Below, one piece after another: positions 25,800 to 35,926 of a DNA stretch of 64,000 nt. This DNA comes from Vibrio sp. VB16 (GTDB lineage: Bacteria > Pseudomonadota > Gammaproteobacteria > Enterobacterales > Vibrionaceae): NCBI RefSeq assembly GCF_015594925.2, contig NZ_CP087591.1, forward strand, positions 992,001-1,056,000, written 5' to 3'. How positions within the stretch are numbered: position 1 is the first letter of the stretch; every line of letters begins with the position of its first letter. The notes beneath the pieces were generated by a model. The model was given only the letters and a program-made list of their open reading frames with translations, was not told the DNA's origin and ran no database searches. Position numbers and translations under genes: made by a program.

Positions 25800-26663
25800 A
25801 TGGATACAGTAAAACTTAAACAAGCTCGCCAGAACAAGGATAAAGTCCTTATCACTTTAATCTGGGGCGCGGCGGCGCTGACGGTCGGTTTCTTGTTCTG
25901 GATCATTTGGTACATCCTTTCTAACGGCCTGCAATATGTGGACTGGGAATTTATCTCTACAGACTACACTGCAACAGGTGAGGACAAGGGTATTTTCCCA
26001 ATGATCATTTCAACCATTTATATGGTTATTGCCTCTATTTCAGTGGCCGCACCCTTGGGGATAATGACGGCGATTTATCTAACTGAGTATGCCAAAGTGG
26101 GCAGTCGCCTAGTTAAAATAATCCGTTTTTGTACTGAATCCCTAGCAGGTATACCATCCATTATATTTGGTCTGTTCGGCATGACCTTTTTTGTTGGTGT
26201 CCTTGGGTTAGGTTTCTCAATATTATCCGGTGCATTGACGCTAAGTATCCTCATTCTTCCGGTTATTATTCGTACTACAGAAGAGGCATTGATGGCGGTA
26301 CCACAAACGTATCGCGAAGGGTCGTATGCGTTAGGCTCTTCAAAAATATATACTATCTGGCGTTTAATATTGCCAAGTGCAACGCCGGGTATTCTAACGT
26401 CGGTCATTCTTAGTATTGGTCGAGTAATTGGTGAATCGGCTCCGGTGTTTTTAACCGCAGGCATGGTCGCGCGCGTACCAGAATCTCTATTGGATTCAGG
26501 TAGAACGTTAACCGTTCATCTCTATAAGTTAACGACGGAGCTATTTTCTGTTGATGAATGGAACCAAGCTTACGGTACAGCAACGGTACTTATTGTACTT
26601 GTGTTGCTGATTAATATGGTTACCAAGCTTATTGCGAAACGCTTTAATACAGCGACTTATTGA
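25800..26663 (+). CDS. pstA: Phosphate ABC transporter permease PstA
   Basis: 287 residues with six membrane helices and the coupling motif REGSYALGSSKIYTIWRLILPSATPGILTSVILSIGRVIGES-like text near 178-220. The SLAGIPSIIFGLFG block is typical of phosphate permeases. It follows pstC by five bases and precedes pstB by 64 bases. It is the second half of the heterodimeric phosphate channel. Confidence 0.95.
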   Translation: MDTVKLKQARQNKDKVLITLIWGAAALTVGFLFWIIWYILSNGLQYVDWEFISTDYTATGEDKGIFPMIISTIYMVIASISVAAPLGIMTAIYLTEYAKVGSRLVKIIRFCTESLAGIPSIIFGLFGMTFFVGVLGLGFSILSGALTLSILILPVIIRTTEEALMAVPQTYREGSYALGSSKIYTIWRLILPSATPGILTSVILSIGRVIGESAPVFLTAGMVARVPESLLDSGRTLTVHLYKLTTELFSVDEWNQAYGTATVLIVLVLLINMVTKLIAKRFNTATY

Positions 26664-26727
26664 TAGAAATGCTCGTTGCAGAATATGATTGTATCGAGAA
26701 GAAATCGACGAATGTAGAGACGAAAAT

Positions 26728-27477
26728 ATGAACAAATTTAACATCGAAAACCTTGATCTTTTTTACGGTGAGAATCAGGCATTAAAAGCTATTAACCTGC
26801 CTATTCCTGTTCGACAAGTAACGGCACTTATTGGGCCATCAGGTTGCGGTAAATCAACATTGCTACGTTGTTTAAATCGTATGAATGATTTGATTGAAGG
26901 GGTTACCATTACCGGGTTGTTAGAAATGGATGGTACCGATGTGTATGGCAATATTGATGTTGCCGATCTTCGTATCAAGGTCGGTATGGTTTTCCAAAAA
27001 CCAAATCCATTCCCAATGAGTATTTATGAAAACGTAGCATACGGCCTCCGGGCTCAGGGTATTAAAGATAAAAAACACATTGATTCGGTTGTTGAAGACT
27101 CTTTACGTGGCGCCGCATTGTGGGATGAAGTGAAAGATCGTCTTAAATCCCACGCTTTTGGACTTTCTGGTGGTCAACAACAACGTCTATGTATCGCTCG
27201 TACTATTGCAATGGAACCTGATGTCATTCTAATGGACGAACCGACGTCGGCACTCGACCCAATTGCAACGCACAAAATTGAAGTGTTGATGGAAGAGTTA
27301 AAAAAAGATTACACCATTGTGATTGTTACCCACTCAATGCAGCAAGCTCGTCGTATCTCTGACAGAACCGCGTTTTTCTTGATGGGGGAGCTCGTTGAAC
27401 ACGATGATACAAAAAATATCTTTAGTAACCCGCAAGATGACCGTACGAAAGGTTACGTTAATGGTGATTTTGGTTAA
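26728..27477 (+). CDS. pstB: Phosphate ABC transporter ATPase PstB
   Basis: 249 residues. Walker A is GPSGCGKST, the Q-loop is [13 protein letters not shown], the ABC signature is LSGGQQQR, Walker B is [13 protein letters not shown], and the switch His is in [18 protein letters not shown] is specific to PstB. The start at 26728 is preferred over an upstream in-frame ATG (26689), because it gives the usual PstB N-terminus [15 protein letters not shown] terminator follows; phoU is not in this operon. Confidence 0.95.
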   Translation: MNKFNIENLDLFYGENQALKAINLPIPVRQVTALIGPSGCGKSTLLRCLNRMNDLIEGVTITGLLEMDGTDVYGNIDVADLRIKVGMVFQKPNPFPMSIYENVAYGLRAQGIKDKKHIDSVVEDSLRGAALWDEVKDRLKSHAFGLSGGQQQRLCIARTIAMEPDVILMDEPTSALDPIATHKIEVLMEELKKDYTIVIVTHSMQQARRISDRTAFFLMGELVEHDDTKNIFSNPQDDRTKGYVNGDFG

Positions 27478-27662
27478 CAGAATCGATGATGTGTTGGTGG
27501 CAATCGACACATTGCAATACCAATTTACAAAATGATTCGTACAACATTAGGAATGATATTTATATTGAGAACAAAGTTACTCAACTTGGTATAACGCCGT
27601 ATTTATCGGCGAATAACGTAATTACTGGCAACCTATTATAATAATATGCGATGGAAACTTTT

Positions 27663-27689
27663 CCCCACTCAATGAGTGGGGTTTTTTTT
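27663..27689 (+). terminator. Rho-independent terminator of the pst operon
   Basis: CCCCACT-CAATG-AGTGGGG is a perfect 7-bp stem followed by eight T. It lies 185 bases after the pstB stop. The opposite strand has no T-tract, so it does not serve the convergent peptidase gene. Confidence 0.92.
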
Positions 27690-27704
27690 GCCTAGAATTT
27701 GGTT

Positions 27705-30503
27705 TTACTTAGGATTGTGTGGACGTAAGTATCCGTTTATGCGGTGTGATTTTGTTCCTATTAGTGTCTCTATTCTTTTGTTTAGGTCGGAGACTGAGAT
27801 CCCATCCATTATAATTTTAGGGTCAGTATAAGCATCCAAAGAATAACCAAAGGTTAGGTAACGCGTTAGTTTCTCTAAGTTGTCTGTCACGCCATTGTTT
27901 TTTGCTATATCGGTAGTGACTTGTTTTTTTGCTGTTTTCAGCTCCTCCTCTGATACGCCATTGACACGAAGGTTAGTTAATAATTCTACCATCGCCTCTT
28001 TAGCTGGATGGACATCTTTTGGTTCTAATGTCATTTCGAACCATAATTCACTGGTGTCAACACCGTCCATTTTACTCAGGTTAACGGCGGGAGAGTAATC
28101 TAACCCTTTATCTTCTCGAATTAGTCGGTAATACCTAGAATCGATGATTTTGTAGATTAGTTCATTAATAACACTCTCCTTGGTGTCTGCTACGGATGAT
28201 TGCTCTGAAAAATAGACGCCGTAAAGGACGGAGTTCTCATTCGATGTTGCTCTATCGAACTCAGTTTTATGTGAAGAAAGCATTATTTCCTGACCGCTGT
28301 GTCGCTTCGCGGCATAATCTATATTAGCCACATATTGCTCAAGGTATGGTGTGAGCTCTTCTGGGGTGATGTCTGCCGCTAATACGAGTCGAAATGGATG
28401 TTCAGTACGAAACAACAAGTGATAAAGTTCGTCTAAAGAGTCCGCAGTTACAGCGGCGATATCATTCGGTGTTGAGCTCGTATTTGCACTGTTTATGCCG
28501 TATTGCTCTCTTTGTAAATCAAAATAATAGGCGCCTATCGGCGACTGTTGTAGGTTTCTTTTCTCATCGACGATTCTGTTTTGTATTAGATCAAACTGGG
28601 AACGGTCAATCTGAGCTTCAGTCGCACTTAAATGTAACAGAGCAAAAGCATTGTTTAGGTTTTTATTTGTTGTATCTATTTGAAATCCATGAGTATTAAT
28701 ATTTAAGAATGGATAAATATCGGTGGCATGACTTATTAGGTTTGTTTGCAGCTCGGTAACATTTAATCCTGCAAGGCCACTTTGTTGTAAGGTTTCTAAC
28801 AACAGGTTGTAGGCAGGATTGAAGCGTTTATCAACACTTAACAATCCGCCTTCGCTGATATAGTTTATATAAACGTTATTTTCCGCTTGTTCTGATTGCG
28901 CTAACCAGACTTCGATGCCATTTTCTAAGTTCCACTTATGAAGGTCCTTTTTTATCGTCTCGAATGACAATATTTTTCCAGCAGGAAGAGATATCGAAAG
29001 CGGTTTATTGTTGATTTCGGTTGGTTTTTTGTTGTTCGTTTGAGAAAAAATAGTATTGAATGTGTCGAAATATTTATGTGTTGGAAAATGTGCAAAGTCT
29101 AGCGACTCGATCAACGTTGGAGTACCAAATATGATTTTTTGATGATTTGCTCGGAGTGTTATTTTAATGGTCTCATTTGTTTTGGCTAAGTTAGCCTCAG
29201 TTAAGAATTGTTGAAAGCTCTGTTTGGTATCTTGAATATATTGATAAGGATTCCCAGTTAAAATAGAGGCTTCTTTTTCGTTAATGACCTCTAGAGACGT
29301 TCTATTATTATAGTCGCTCTCAATCTCATCAAATGCGTTATTAAACGTTTGTAATACAATAGCGAATTCCGATTGGCTCATACCTTGGTCACGCAAATTT
29401 GCCAGTTCTGTTGCGAGAAACGCTTGCGATTTCTCTCGATCTTTTTCAGAAAAACCGACGGTTAATTCTCCGTACTTAACTTGAAATAGATCGAAATCGC
29501 CGACGAAAACATAATCAGTATTAAGTGATTTTTCATACGCTTTGCTCTCCAAGCGATACTGTATTGCTTGATAGGCAAGAATGTAATTAAGAATGCGTTG
29601 TTGGTCGAGTCGAGTTTGTTCTTGTGACGTTCCTAGAGGTTGTAGCAGCGTTATTGATGCTGGATCTGAAGTAGGGACTGCAAATGTTGTTGGTACAGTA
29701 TCCTTAATGTGTTCCAGCTGTATTTTGAATTTGGTCGGCATTGTGCTTGACGACCAGTCAGAGAATAAGTCTTTAACCTTTTGTTTTACTTTTTGTGGTG
29801 AGATGTCGCCAACGATAATGATTTCTGTATTGTTTGGGAGATACCACTTGTTATAGAAATTGGCCAGCTTTTCTTTATTTATTGTCTTTATGTGGTCTTC
29901 ACTACCTAATGGATCATAGCTAGATAGTTCAGCTTCTTTTATAAGCTCGTCATATATTTGATCATACAGTGGGACTTCATTGGTATTGGAGACTCTAAAC
30001 TCACCTAATACAACATTTTTTTCTCGTTCAATTTGGTCTGGTGATAACGTCAATCCATCGCCAATATCACGAAACCAAGTTAAAGCATCGTCGAATTTGT
30101 GGTTGTCTGGCAATGACATTTGGTAACTGGTGACTTCATAGTCAGTATAAGCGTTGAGATCGGCACCAAAGGTTATGCCTTCTTGTTCAAATTTATTAAT
30201 AAGTTGGTTGTCTTTAAAATGTTTGCTGCCATTAAAAGCCATATGTTCTAAAAAATGAGCATAACCAAGTTCGTACAAGTTTTCGTTGTAGCTGCCAACC
30301 TTTACAAGTAAACGCATCTCTACAGGTTCACCTTCCAAGTAATAAGAAGAGTATTTTAGTCCGTTTTCTAATGTGCCAGTGTGCCAGTGTGGATCTGAAA
30401 TGATGGCTTTTGATGTTTGGATTGTTGAATAAGAACACCCAGAAATGAGTAATGAAAGAAGAGCAAGTAATGTATTTGATAATACTATTTTTATAGACTT
30501 CAT
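27705..30503 (-). CDS. M16-family zinc metallopeptidase, lipoprotein
   Basis: 932 residues. The signal peptide ends in the lipobox LISGC (Cys23), so it is probably anchored to a membrane facing the periplasm. The inverted zinc motif HxxEH is His83-Phe-Leu-Glu86-His87 (AHFLEHMAFNGSKHF). The distal glutamate is likely in EREKNVVLGEF (161-168). Four M16 half-domains are expected; the C-terminal half lacks the zinc motif, as usual. It resembles E. coli PqqL, a large periplasmic M16 protease. No iron-uptake or siderophore gene lies nearby to hint at the substrate. It is transcribed alone, convergent with pstB. Confidence 0.9.
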   Translation of the reverse strand: MKSIKIVLSNTLLALLSLLISGCSYSTIQTSKAIISDPHWHTGTLENGLKYSSYYLEGEPVEMRLLVKVGSYNENLYELGYAHFLEHMAFNGSKHFKDNQLINKFEQEGITFGADLNAYTDYEVTSYQMSLPDNHKFDDALTWFRDIGDGLTLSPDQIEREKNVVLGEFRVSNTNEVPLYDQIYDELIKEAELSSYDPLGSEDHIKTINKEKLANFYNKWYLPNNTEIIIVGDISPQKVKQKVKDLFSDWSSSTMPTKFKIQLEHIKDTVPTTFAVPTSDPASITLLQPLGTSQEQTRLDQQRILNYILAYQAIQYRLESKAYEKSLNTDYVFVGDFDLFQVKYGELTVGFSEKDREKSQAFLATELANLRDQGMSQSEFAIVLQTFNNAFDEIESDYNNRTSLEVINEKEASILTGNPYQYIQDTKQSFQQFLTEANLAKTNETIKITLRANHQKIIFGTPTLIESLDFAHFPTHKYFDTFNTIFSQTNNKKPTEINNKPLSISLPAGKILSFETIKKDLHKWNLENGIEVWLAQSEQAENNVYINYISEGGLLSVDKRFNPAYNLLLETLQQSGLAGLNVTELQTNLISHATDIYPFLNINTHGFQIDTTNKNLNNAFALLHLSATEAQIDRSQFDLIQNRIVDEKRNLQQSPIGAYYFDLQREQYGINSANTSSTPNDIAAVTADSLDELYHLLFRTEHPFRLVLAADITPEELTPYLEQYVANIDYAAKRHSGQEIMLSSHKTEFDRATSNENSVLYGVYFSEQSSVADTKESVINELIYKIIDSRYYRLIREDKGLDYSPAVNLSKMDGVDTSELWFEMTLEPKDVHPAKEAMVELLTNLRVNGVSEEELKTAKKQVTTDIAKNNGVTDNLEKLTRYLTFGYSLDAYTDPKIIMDGISVSDLNKRIETLIGTKSHRINGYLRPHNPK

Positions 30504-30652
30504 ACACGGTTAACCATCTGAATTAGTGAGAGATAACATAGATATCAGATCGTTGCTATTGTCGTCAACTTAACGTGTTTGATATAGAAGTAATAGTGTA
30601 ATAATTGCGCTTTAATAGTTAGAGTTTTAAACAAGCGCCAAAATATTCAAAA

Positions 30653-30680
30653 CAATAAACCAGCTTTAACTGGTTTATTG
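30653..30680 (-). terminator. Terminator hairpin of mngR
   Basis: CAATAAACCAG-CTTTAA-CTGGTTTATTG is a perfect 11-bp stem 26 bases past the mngR stop on the minus strand. The T-tract is poor (TTTATTGTTTTG). Confidence 0.65.
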
Positions 30681-30705
30681 TGCGAAGTAAACACTCTGTT
30701 TTTGC

Positions 30706-31425
30706 TTACCCTTTATGGCGTTTTGCTATCAGGGTAAATTTATAGTCGGTTGACTTAAAATAGTTGCGGCTGTATTCGAATACCGTTCCGTCCAATAAAT
30801 AGCCACGGGTACGTTTTTCAATTATCGGCTGAGAAGGGTCTATTCCAAGTAAGGCTGAGACTTTTTCGGGTGGAAGCACTGGAACAATTTCTTGTTCGCT
30901 CCGGTCGATGATCATACCTTTTTGATTTTCAATATAGTCATATTTTGAGTTTCGCATTACTTCATAAGTCAAATCTGGAAATAGACTTAGTGGCATCCAT
31001 GTCTCTTCGACAGTAATAGGATTATCGTCCAAATATCGTACACGTTTGATATAAAATATCCGCTCATCCTCTGTGATATTTAGATGCTCTGCCATACTCA
31101 GGTTGGGCAATGTGATTTCAAATGCAATCACGTCGCTGTGGGTCGAGACATTCAGATGTGCCCATTTTTCTTTGAAGCTAGTTTGCTGATAAATATCATA
31201 ATTTACCTTACTGGCTTTTACGTATGTCCCGCTGCCTTGAACGCTCTCTAACTCTCCATTTTCGATGAGTAATTTTAATGCTTGCCTAACCGTAACTCGG
31301 CTGACTGAAAACTCTTCACGTAAATTGGCTTCAGTAGGCAGGGCTTCACCAACCTTATATTCACCGTTGCCGATTTTTTCGCGGATTGCATCAGAAATTT
31401 GACGGTACATTGGAAGTCTGGCCAT
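30706..31425 (-). CDS. mngR: GntR/HutC-family repressor MngR
   Basis: 239 residues. The N-terminal winged helix-turn-helix (1-70) reads MYRQISDAIREKI, ALPTEANLREEFSVSRVTVRQALK. The C-terminal UTRA effector domain (about 90-235) reads FYIKRVRYLDDNPITVEE and ends EYSRNYFKSTDYKFTL. It is divergent from the EIIA-mngB genes and corresponds to E. coli MngR (FarR) in position and family. The effector is probably the phosphorylated mannosylglycerate. Palindromic ATACAAATTTGTAT and related half-sites in the shared promoter region are its likely operators. Confidence 0.85.
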   Translation of the reverse strand: MARLPMYRQISDAIREKIGNGEYKVGEALPTEANLREEFSVSRVTVRQALKLLIENGELESVQGSGTYVKASKVNYDIYQQTSFKEKWAHLNVSTHSDVIAFEITLPNLSMAEHLNITEDERIFYIKRVRYLDDNPITVEETWMPLSLFPDLTYEVMRNSKYDYIENQKGMIIDRSEQEIVPVLPPEKVSALLGIDPSQPIIEKRTRGYLLDGTVFEYSRNYFKSTDYKFTLIAKRHKG

Positions 31426-31476
31426 GCCTACCTCTTTAATTTTGGCAGTGTAATTCTATATTCTTATTGTTTACAT

Positions 31477-31590
31477 GATACAAATTAATTACGATAACAC
31501 AACTCAAATCTAATCATGTTTTCTATATACAATACAACAAGAATACAAATTTGTATCAAAGCGTGGTATTGATCACGGATAATTTGTATT
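31477..31590. promoter_or_regulatory. MngR operators (predicted) in the divergent promoter region
   Basis: The perfect 14-bp palindrome ATACAAATTTGTAT is at 31543-31556. Imperfect sites GATACAAATT (31477-31486) and AATTTGTATT (31581-31590) flank it. A CRP-like sequence GTGG-TATTGA-TCACG lies near 31563-31577. The shape (TAC..GTA dyad) suits a HutC-family GntR repressor. Confidence 0.6.
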
Positions 31591-31703
31591 GCTGGTGTAT
31601 TATTATTGCAGAACCGATAACAATTGTTTATTAAAACTACGCTAGTTTTGATGTTTGACCGTGTTATCGACACTTATTTCTTTGACGATGATGAGACTGG
31701 GCC

Positions 31704-32285
31704 ATGAAATTAACCACTATTACCGATGCGTCGCTAATCAATATAAAAACGACATTCACTAGTAAAGATGAAGCGATTAGAGCGCTTGCAGAACAACTTA
31801 ACCAACAAGGTAAGTTACATAACCTTGAAGAATATCTTGAAGCTGTATTTGAACGTGAAGCACATGGTGCAACCGCTTTGGGTGAAGGTTTGGCTGTTCC
31901 GCATGGTAAAACAAATGCAGTAAAAGAAGCGGCGTTTGCCGTTGCAACCCTCACCGAAGAGTTAAAGTGGCCTGGTATCGATGAAGATGATGAAGACGAA
32001 GATGTAAACCTTATCTTTCTTATCGCTATTCCAAATGCAGAAGCAGGTTCAACCCACATGCATTTGCTTACCGCATTAACATCGACATTGGTTGATGATG
32101 ATGTTCGAGAAGCCGTGTTGAACGCCACAACGGCGGAAGAGATTTTGGCTATCTTTGATGCCCAAAATGAAGACGAAGAAGCACCGGCAGTAAACGCTGA
32201 GCCAACACCAACACCATCAGTGATAAGTGTGAAGACTGCGTCACCTTCTTTCTTCGAAAGAGTCGCGAGTTGGTTTAAATCCTGA
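31704..32285 (+). CDS. PTS fructose-family EIIA component, MngA EIIA-like, with C-terminal tail
   Basis: 193 residues. The EIIA domain (1-150) carries the phosphohistidine His67 in ALGEGLAVPHGK. From memory it matches the N-terminal domain of E. coli MngA closely (KEAAFAVATL, EAGSTHMHLLTALT). Residues 150-180 form an acidic, proline-rich linker, and the end SFFERVASWFKS looks like a short amphipathic helix that could touch the membrane or the EIIBC protein. In E. coli, EIIA, B and C are one chain; here EIIBC is missing from this operon and is probably the gene at 3872. It precedes mngB by 174 bases. Confidence 0.87.
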   Translation: MKLTTITDASLINIKTTFTSKDEAIRALAEQLNQQGKLHNLEEYLEAVFEREAHGATALGEGLAVPHGKTNAVKEAAFAVATLTEELKWPGIDEDDEDEDVNLIFLIAIPNAEAGSTHMHLLTALTSTLVDDDVREAVLNATTAEEILAIFDAQNEDEEAPAVNAEPTPTPSVISVKTASPSFFERVASWFKS

Positions 32286-32459
32286 GCTTTCAGAGATGAT
32301 GCTGAAGACTAGAGATCAAGATAACACGCTATCTACTCTCTAAATCTCAGCACATATTGCGCCCATATAACCTTTTAAAAATTCTAATTTTTGCTGACGA
32401 GCAAGATTCAAAGCCACCGCCTTTGAGCACTCTAATAGCGACCACATCAGGTAACAATA

Positions 32460-35105
32460 ATGACTACATCACGCGTTCATATCACTCCTCACATGCACTG
32501 GGATCGTGAATGGTATTTCACAACTGAGGAATCGCGCATTCTTCTCGTGAATAACATGGAAGAGATCATGCTTCGTTTAGAAAGTGATCCAGAATACAAA
32601 TACTACGTACTTGACGGCCAAACTGCAGTACTAGAAGATTATTTTGCAATAAAACCACAGAATACTGAACGTGTTAAAGCCTTAGTTCAAGCCGGCAAAT
32701 TGATTATCGGCCCTTGGTATTCTCAGACAGATACAATGCAAGTATCGGGTGAGTCTATTGTTCGTAACATGATGTATGGTATTCGTGATTGCCTTCAGCT
32801 AGGTGATGTGATGAAGATTGGCTATCTACCAGATTCGTTTTCTATGAGTTCACAACTGCCGATGATATATAACGGTTTTGGTATTGATCGCACAATGTTT
32901 TGGCGTGGTTGTAGTGAACGTCATGGTACCAATAAAACGGAGTTTTTGTGGCAAAGTAACGATGGCAGCGAAGTGACCGCGCAGGTTCTACCTTTGGGAT
33001 ACGCTATTGGTAAATACTTGCCAACAGATGAAGCCGGTTTGCGTGCTCGTTTAGATAAGTACTTCCCAGTTTTAGAAGCCGCGTCTGTTACTAAAGATAT
33101 TTTACTTCCAAACGGTCACGATCAGATGCCTATCCAAAAGGACATCTTCGATGTGATAGATAAGCTCCGTGAAATCTATCCAGATCGCGAATTCCATATG
33201 AGCCGCTATGAAGAAGTATTTGAGAAGATCGAAGCAATACGTGATCAATTAGATACAATTAAAGGCGAGTTTAACGATGGTAAATACATGCGTGTTCACC
33301 GTTCTATTTCGTCAACTCGTATGGATATTAAACTTATTCATGCCGAAATTGAGAATAAAATAGTTAATATTCTGGAGCCTTTGGCTTCTATCGCCTGGAC
33401 GTTAGGGTTCGAATATCATCATGGTCTTATTGAAAAGATGTGGAAGGAGAGCATGAAAAATCATGCCCACGATTCAATCGGCTGTTGTTGTTCAGATAAG
33501 GTTCACGCGGAGATCCTCAACCGTTACATTCTTGCCGATGATATGGCAACGAACCTTATCCATTTTTACAAGCGTAAGATTGTTGACCATATGCCAGCGC
33601 AGGGTGATTGCGATAAGCTCGCGTTTTTTAACTTGATGCCTTATGAACGTAATGACGTTGTCAATACAATGGTCACTATACGTGCTCAAGAATTCTCTAT
33701 CTTTGATGATAATGGCAACCAAATAGAGTATTTTGTTCAAGATAAACGTCAAATAGACCCGGGCAAAGTTGATCGTCAAATCGTTCATTATGGTAACTAT
33801 GACCCGTTTATGGAATTTGATATCCAACTGAACATTAAAGTACCCGCGATGGGTTACACAACACTGCATATTCAAGCCAATGAGAGCGGTACTGTAAAAG
33901 TCGCAGAACAGAAAGCAGACAAGCTTGAAAATAGTTTCTATAAAATTACCGTAAATAGTGATGGCACTTTGTCTGTCTTTGATAAAGAGACCAACGAAAC
34001 ATTCGAACAAGTCCTTCGTTTAGAGGATGGTTCTGATGATGGTGATGAATACGATTATTCGCCATCGCGTAAAGAATGGCTTCTGTATTCGAATGAGTTT
34101 GATGTAGAAACAAGCATCAAACGTGAGGGTTTCCAATCTGTTGCGGACATCGCGTTTCGCATGAACGTGCCTGATAATCTGACAGAACGTGAAGCTCGCA
34201 CGGGTCAAAATGGCTATGTTGATGTGAAGTGCCAAGTGGTTCTCAAAGACAATGCACGTCGCATAGAAATCCGTATAGAACTTGATAACCAAGCCGATGA
34301 CCATCGTATTCGTGTTCTCATACCTACCCCTTTCACTCCAGAAGTGGTTGTGGCAGATAATCAATTTGGCTGTATCACTCGTCCCGTTGATGACCCTGCA
34401 ATGCAAGTGTGGGAAGAAGAGAAATGGAAAGAAGCGCCGGTGCCTATTTATCAATTGATGAACTTTGCTGCGGTGCAAAATGACAACGCCGGTATGGCAA
34501 TATTTACTAACGGGTTGCGCGAGTTTGAAGTGATTGCCGGTGAACATTCAGGGGTTCGTGATACATTTGCTCTTACTCTGTTCCGTTCTGTTGGTGTATT
34601 AGGTAAGGAAAATTTACTTCTGCGCCCAGGGCGCCCATCTGGGATCAAGATACCCGCTCCAGATTCTCAAGTAAGGGGTAGGTTGGTATGTGAGTTTGCA
34701 CTCTTCGGTTTTACCGGTGATCATATCTGTGCAAACGTCATGGCGAAAGCTCGCGAGTATGTGACACCAATAGTCTGTTATAACAAGATTCCATACAACG
34801 CGATGAAATTGAATGTTGGGGATCAGGTTCTTCCGTTAACATATAGCTTGCTTAACAAGGAGGAAGGTGGTGCTGTTATTAGTGTCTTGAAGAAGGCAGA
34901 AGATGACGATGCATTGGTCTTACGCCTGTATAATCCATCTGAAACAGAACAACTATCGGATGACATTAGCTTTACTAATAATGTCAAAGGGTGGACTGAG
35001 GTCATGCTTGACGAAACAGTGAAAGTTGATGCAGAAGAGGTAACAGACGGTTCCGTTGGGACACTTGCTCAGTGCCAAGCGAAGACATTCAAAGCGAAGT
35101 TTTAA
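32460..35105 (+). CDS. mngB: Mannosylglycerate hydrolase, GH38 alpha-mannosidase
   Basis: 881 residues, cytoplasmic. It hydrolyses 2-O-(6-phospho-alpha-mannosyl)-D-glycerate to mannose 6-phosphate and glycerate. The GH38 zinc/active-site motif HMHWDREW (His11-x-His13-x-Asp15) and the nucleophile region [14 protein letters not shown] (Asp125) are intact. E. coli MngB is about 877 residues, and the match extends from the N-terminus on. Mannosylglycerate is an osmolyte of marine red algae and thermophiles, so this fits a marine lifestyle. A general alpha-mannosidase is the alternative, less likely beside MngR and the MngA-type EIIA. Confidence 0.9.
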   Translation: MTTSRVHITPHMHWDREWYFTTEESRILLVNNMEEIMLRLESDPEYKYYVLDGQTAVLEDYFAIKPQNTERVKALVQAGKLIIGPWYSQTDTMQVSGESIVRNMMYGIRDCLQLGDVMKIGYLPDSFSMSSQLPMIYNGFGIDRTMFWRGCSERHGTNKTEFLWQSNDGSEVTAQVLPLGYAIGKYLPTDEAGLRARLDKYFPVLEAASVTKDILLPNGHDQMPIQKDIFDVIDKLREIYPDREFHMSRYEEVFEKIEAIRDQLDTIKGEFNDGKYMRVHRSISSTRMDIKLIHAEIENKIVNILEPLASIAWTLGFEYHHGLIEKMWKESMKNHAHDSIGCCCSDKVHAEILNRYILADDMATNLIHFYKRKIVDHMPAQGDCDKLAFFNLMPYERNDVVNTMVTIRAQEFSIFDDNGNQIEYFVQDKRQIDPGKVDRQIVHYGNYDPFMEFDIQLNIKVPAMGYTTLHIQANESGTVKVAEQKADKLENSFYKITVNSDGTLSVFDKETNETFEQVLRLEDGSDDGDEYDYSPSRKEWLLYSNEFDVETSIKREGFQSVADIAFRMNVPDNLTEREARTGQNGYVDVKCQVVLKDNARRIEIRIELDNQADDHRIRVLIPTPFTPEVVVADNQFGCITRPVDDPAMQVWEEEKWKEAPVPIYQLMNFAAVQNDNAGMAIFTNGLREFEVIAGEHSGVRDTFALTLFRSVGVLGKENLLLRPGRPSGIKIPAPDSQVRGRLVCEFALFGFTGDHICANVMAKAREYVTPIVCYNKIPYNAMKLNVGDQVLPLTYSLLNKEEGGAVISVLKKAEDDDALVLRLYNPSETEQLSDDISFTNNVKGWTEVMLDETVKVDAEEVTDGSVGTLAQCQAKTFKAKF

Positions 35106-35208
35106 ACAGTACTTGCCAGTTCCTAGGTCAAATTAATGTGTCGGAACTGGCAACCAATTATCGATGTCATTAACTCGACTTTATATCACCCTAAACCATT
35201 TGTGCCGA

Positions 35209-35236
35209 AGCTCATCGTAAAAGATGGGCTTTTTTT
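35209..35236 (+). terminator. Rho-independent terminator of EIIA-mngB
   Basis: AGCTCATC-GTAAAA-GATGGGCT forms an 8-bp stem with one T-G pair, followed by six T. Confidence 0.88.
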
Positions 35237-35302
35237 CGTTTTGTTAATTGAAATGTGACAATATAAACCTATAGTTAAATTTAACTTTAATTACTTCTAT
35301 AT

Positions 35303-35779
35303 ATGGACATTGAAATGAAGGTTAATCCGCGTTTTTTTACGATAGGCGAAGCGGCTCAACGATGCGGAGTAGCGACGTCGACTTTACGCTTTTATGAATC
35401 CAAAGACCTGATCCGTTCTATCCGTACTCATGGCAACCAAAGACGCTACCATGCGGCCACATTAAGGACTATTTCAGTTATCCGTGCTGCACAGAAAGTG
35501 GGAGTTTCGTTAGAAGAAATAAAACACGCGCTTAACGCCTTGCCTGACGGTAGACAACCAACCAAAAAAGATTGGGCAAAAATGTCTAAAAATTGGGCAA
35601 ATACGCTCGATCAAAGGATCACGGAGATGCAAAGGTTAAAAGATAATCTTGATTCCTGTATCGGTTGTGGATGCCTTTCATTGAAAAGCTGCAGTTTGTT
35701 CAACCCTAATGATGAAGCTGCTCTACAAGGCGATGGGCCTCGTTATCTGATTGATGGAGCACCAGAAAAAGTGGTCTGA
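35303..35779 (+). CDS. soxR: Redox-sensing MerR-family activator SoxR
   Basis: 158 residues. The N-terminal MerR helix-turn-helix reads TIGEAAQRCGVATSTLRFYESKDLI, followed by a dimerisation helix. Near the C-terminus is C-I-G-C-G-C-L-S-L-K-S-C (about 118-129), the C-x2-C-x-C-x5-C ligand set of the SoxR [2Fe-2S] cluster. It senses redox-cycling compounds or superoxide. No soxS lies next to it, as is common outside enterics, where SoxR controls other genes. The start may be 35303 or the ATG at 35315; neither has a good ribosome site. An inverted repeat (TCTATTGATC, 35789-35832) follows the gene. Confidence 0.92.
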   Translation: MDIEMKVNPRFFTIGEAAQRCGVATSTLRFYESKDLIRSIRTHGNQRRYHAATLRTISVIRAAQKVGVSLEEIKHALNALPDGRQPTKKDWAKMSKNWANTLDQRITEMQRLKDNLDSCIGCGCLSLKSCSLFNPNDEAALQGDGPRYLIDGAPEKVV

Positions 35780-35926
35780 TTATTGAGTTCTATTGATCCT
35801 TCTCTGCGAGGTCACCTTGAAAGATCAATAGAGCCTAAGCCATGAGCGAAAGACAGGTTAATAAAAGCAAATTAATAATGCCGAAAATAACGGATGATGC
35901 TTATACTTAATTGTTAGGCACACGAA

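Noticed and set aside
33492..34547. Two long minus-strand open frames (172 and 175 codons) inside mngB
   Set aside because: They lie wholly within a well-supported GH38 gene and show no family motif or ribosome site; they are frame shadows.
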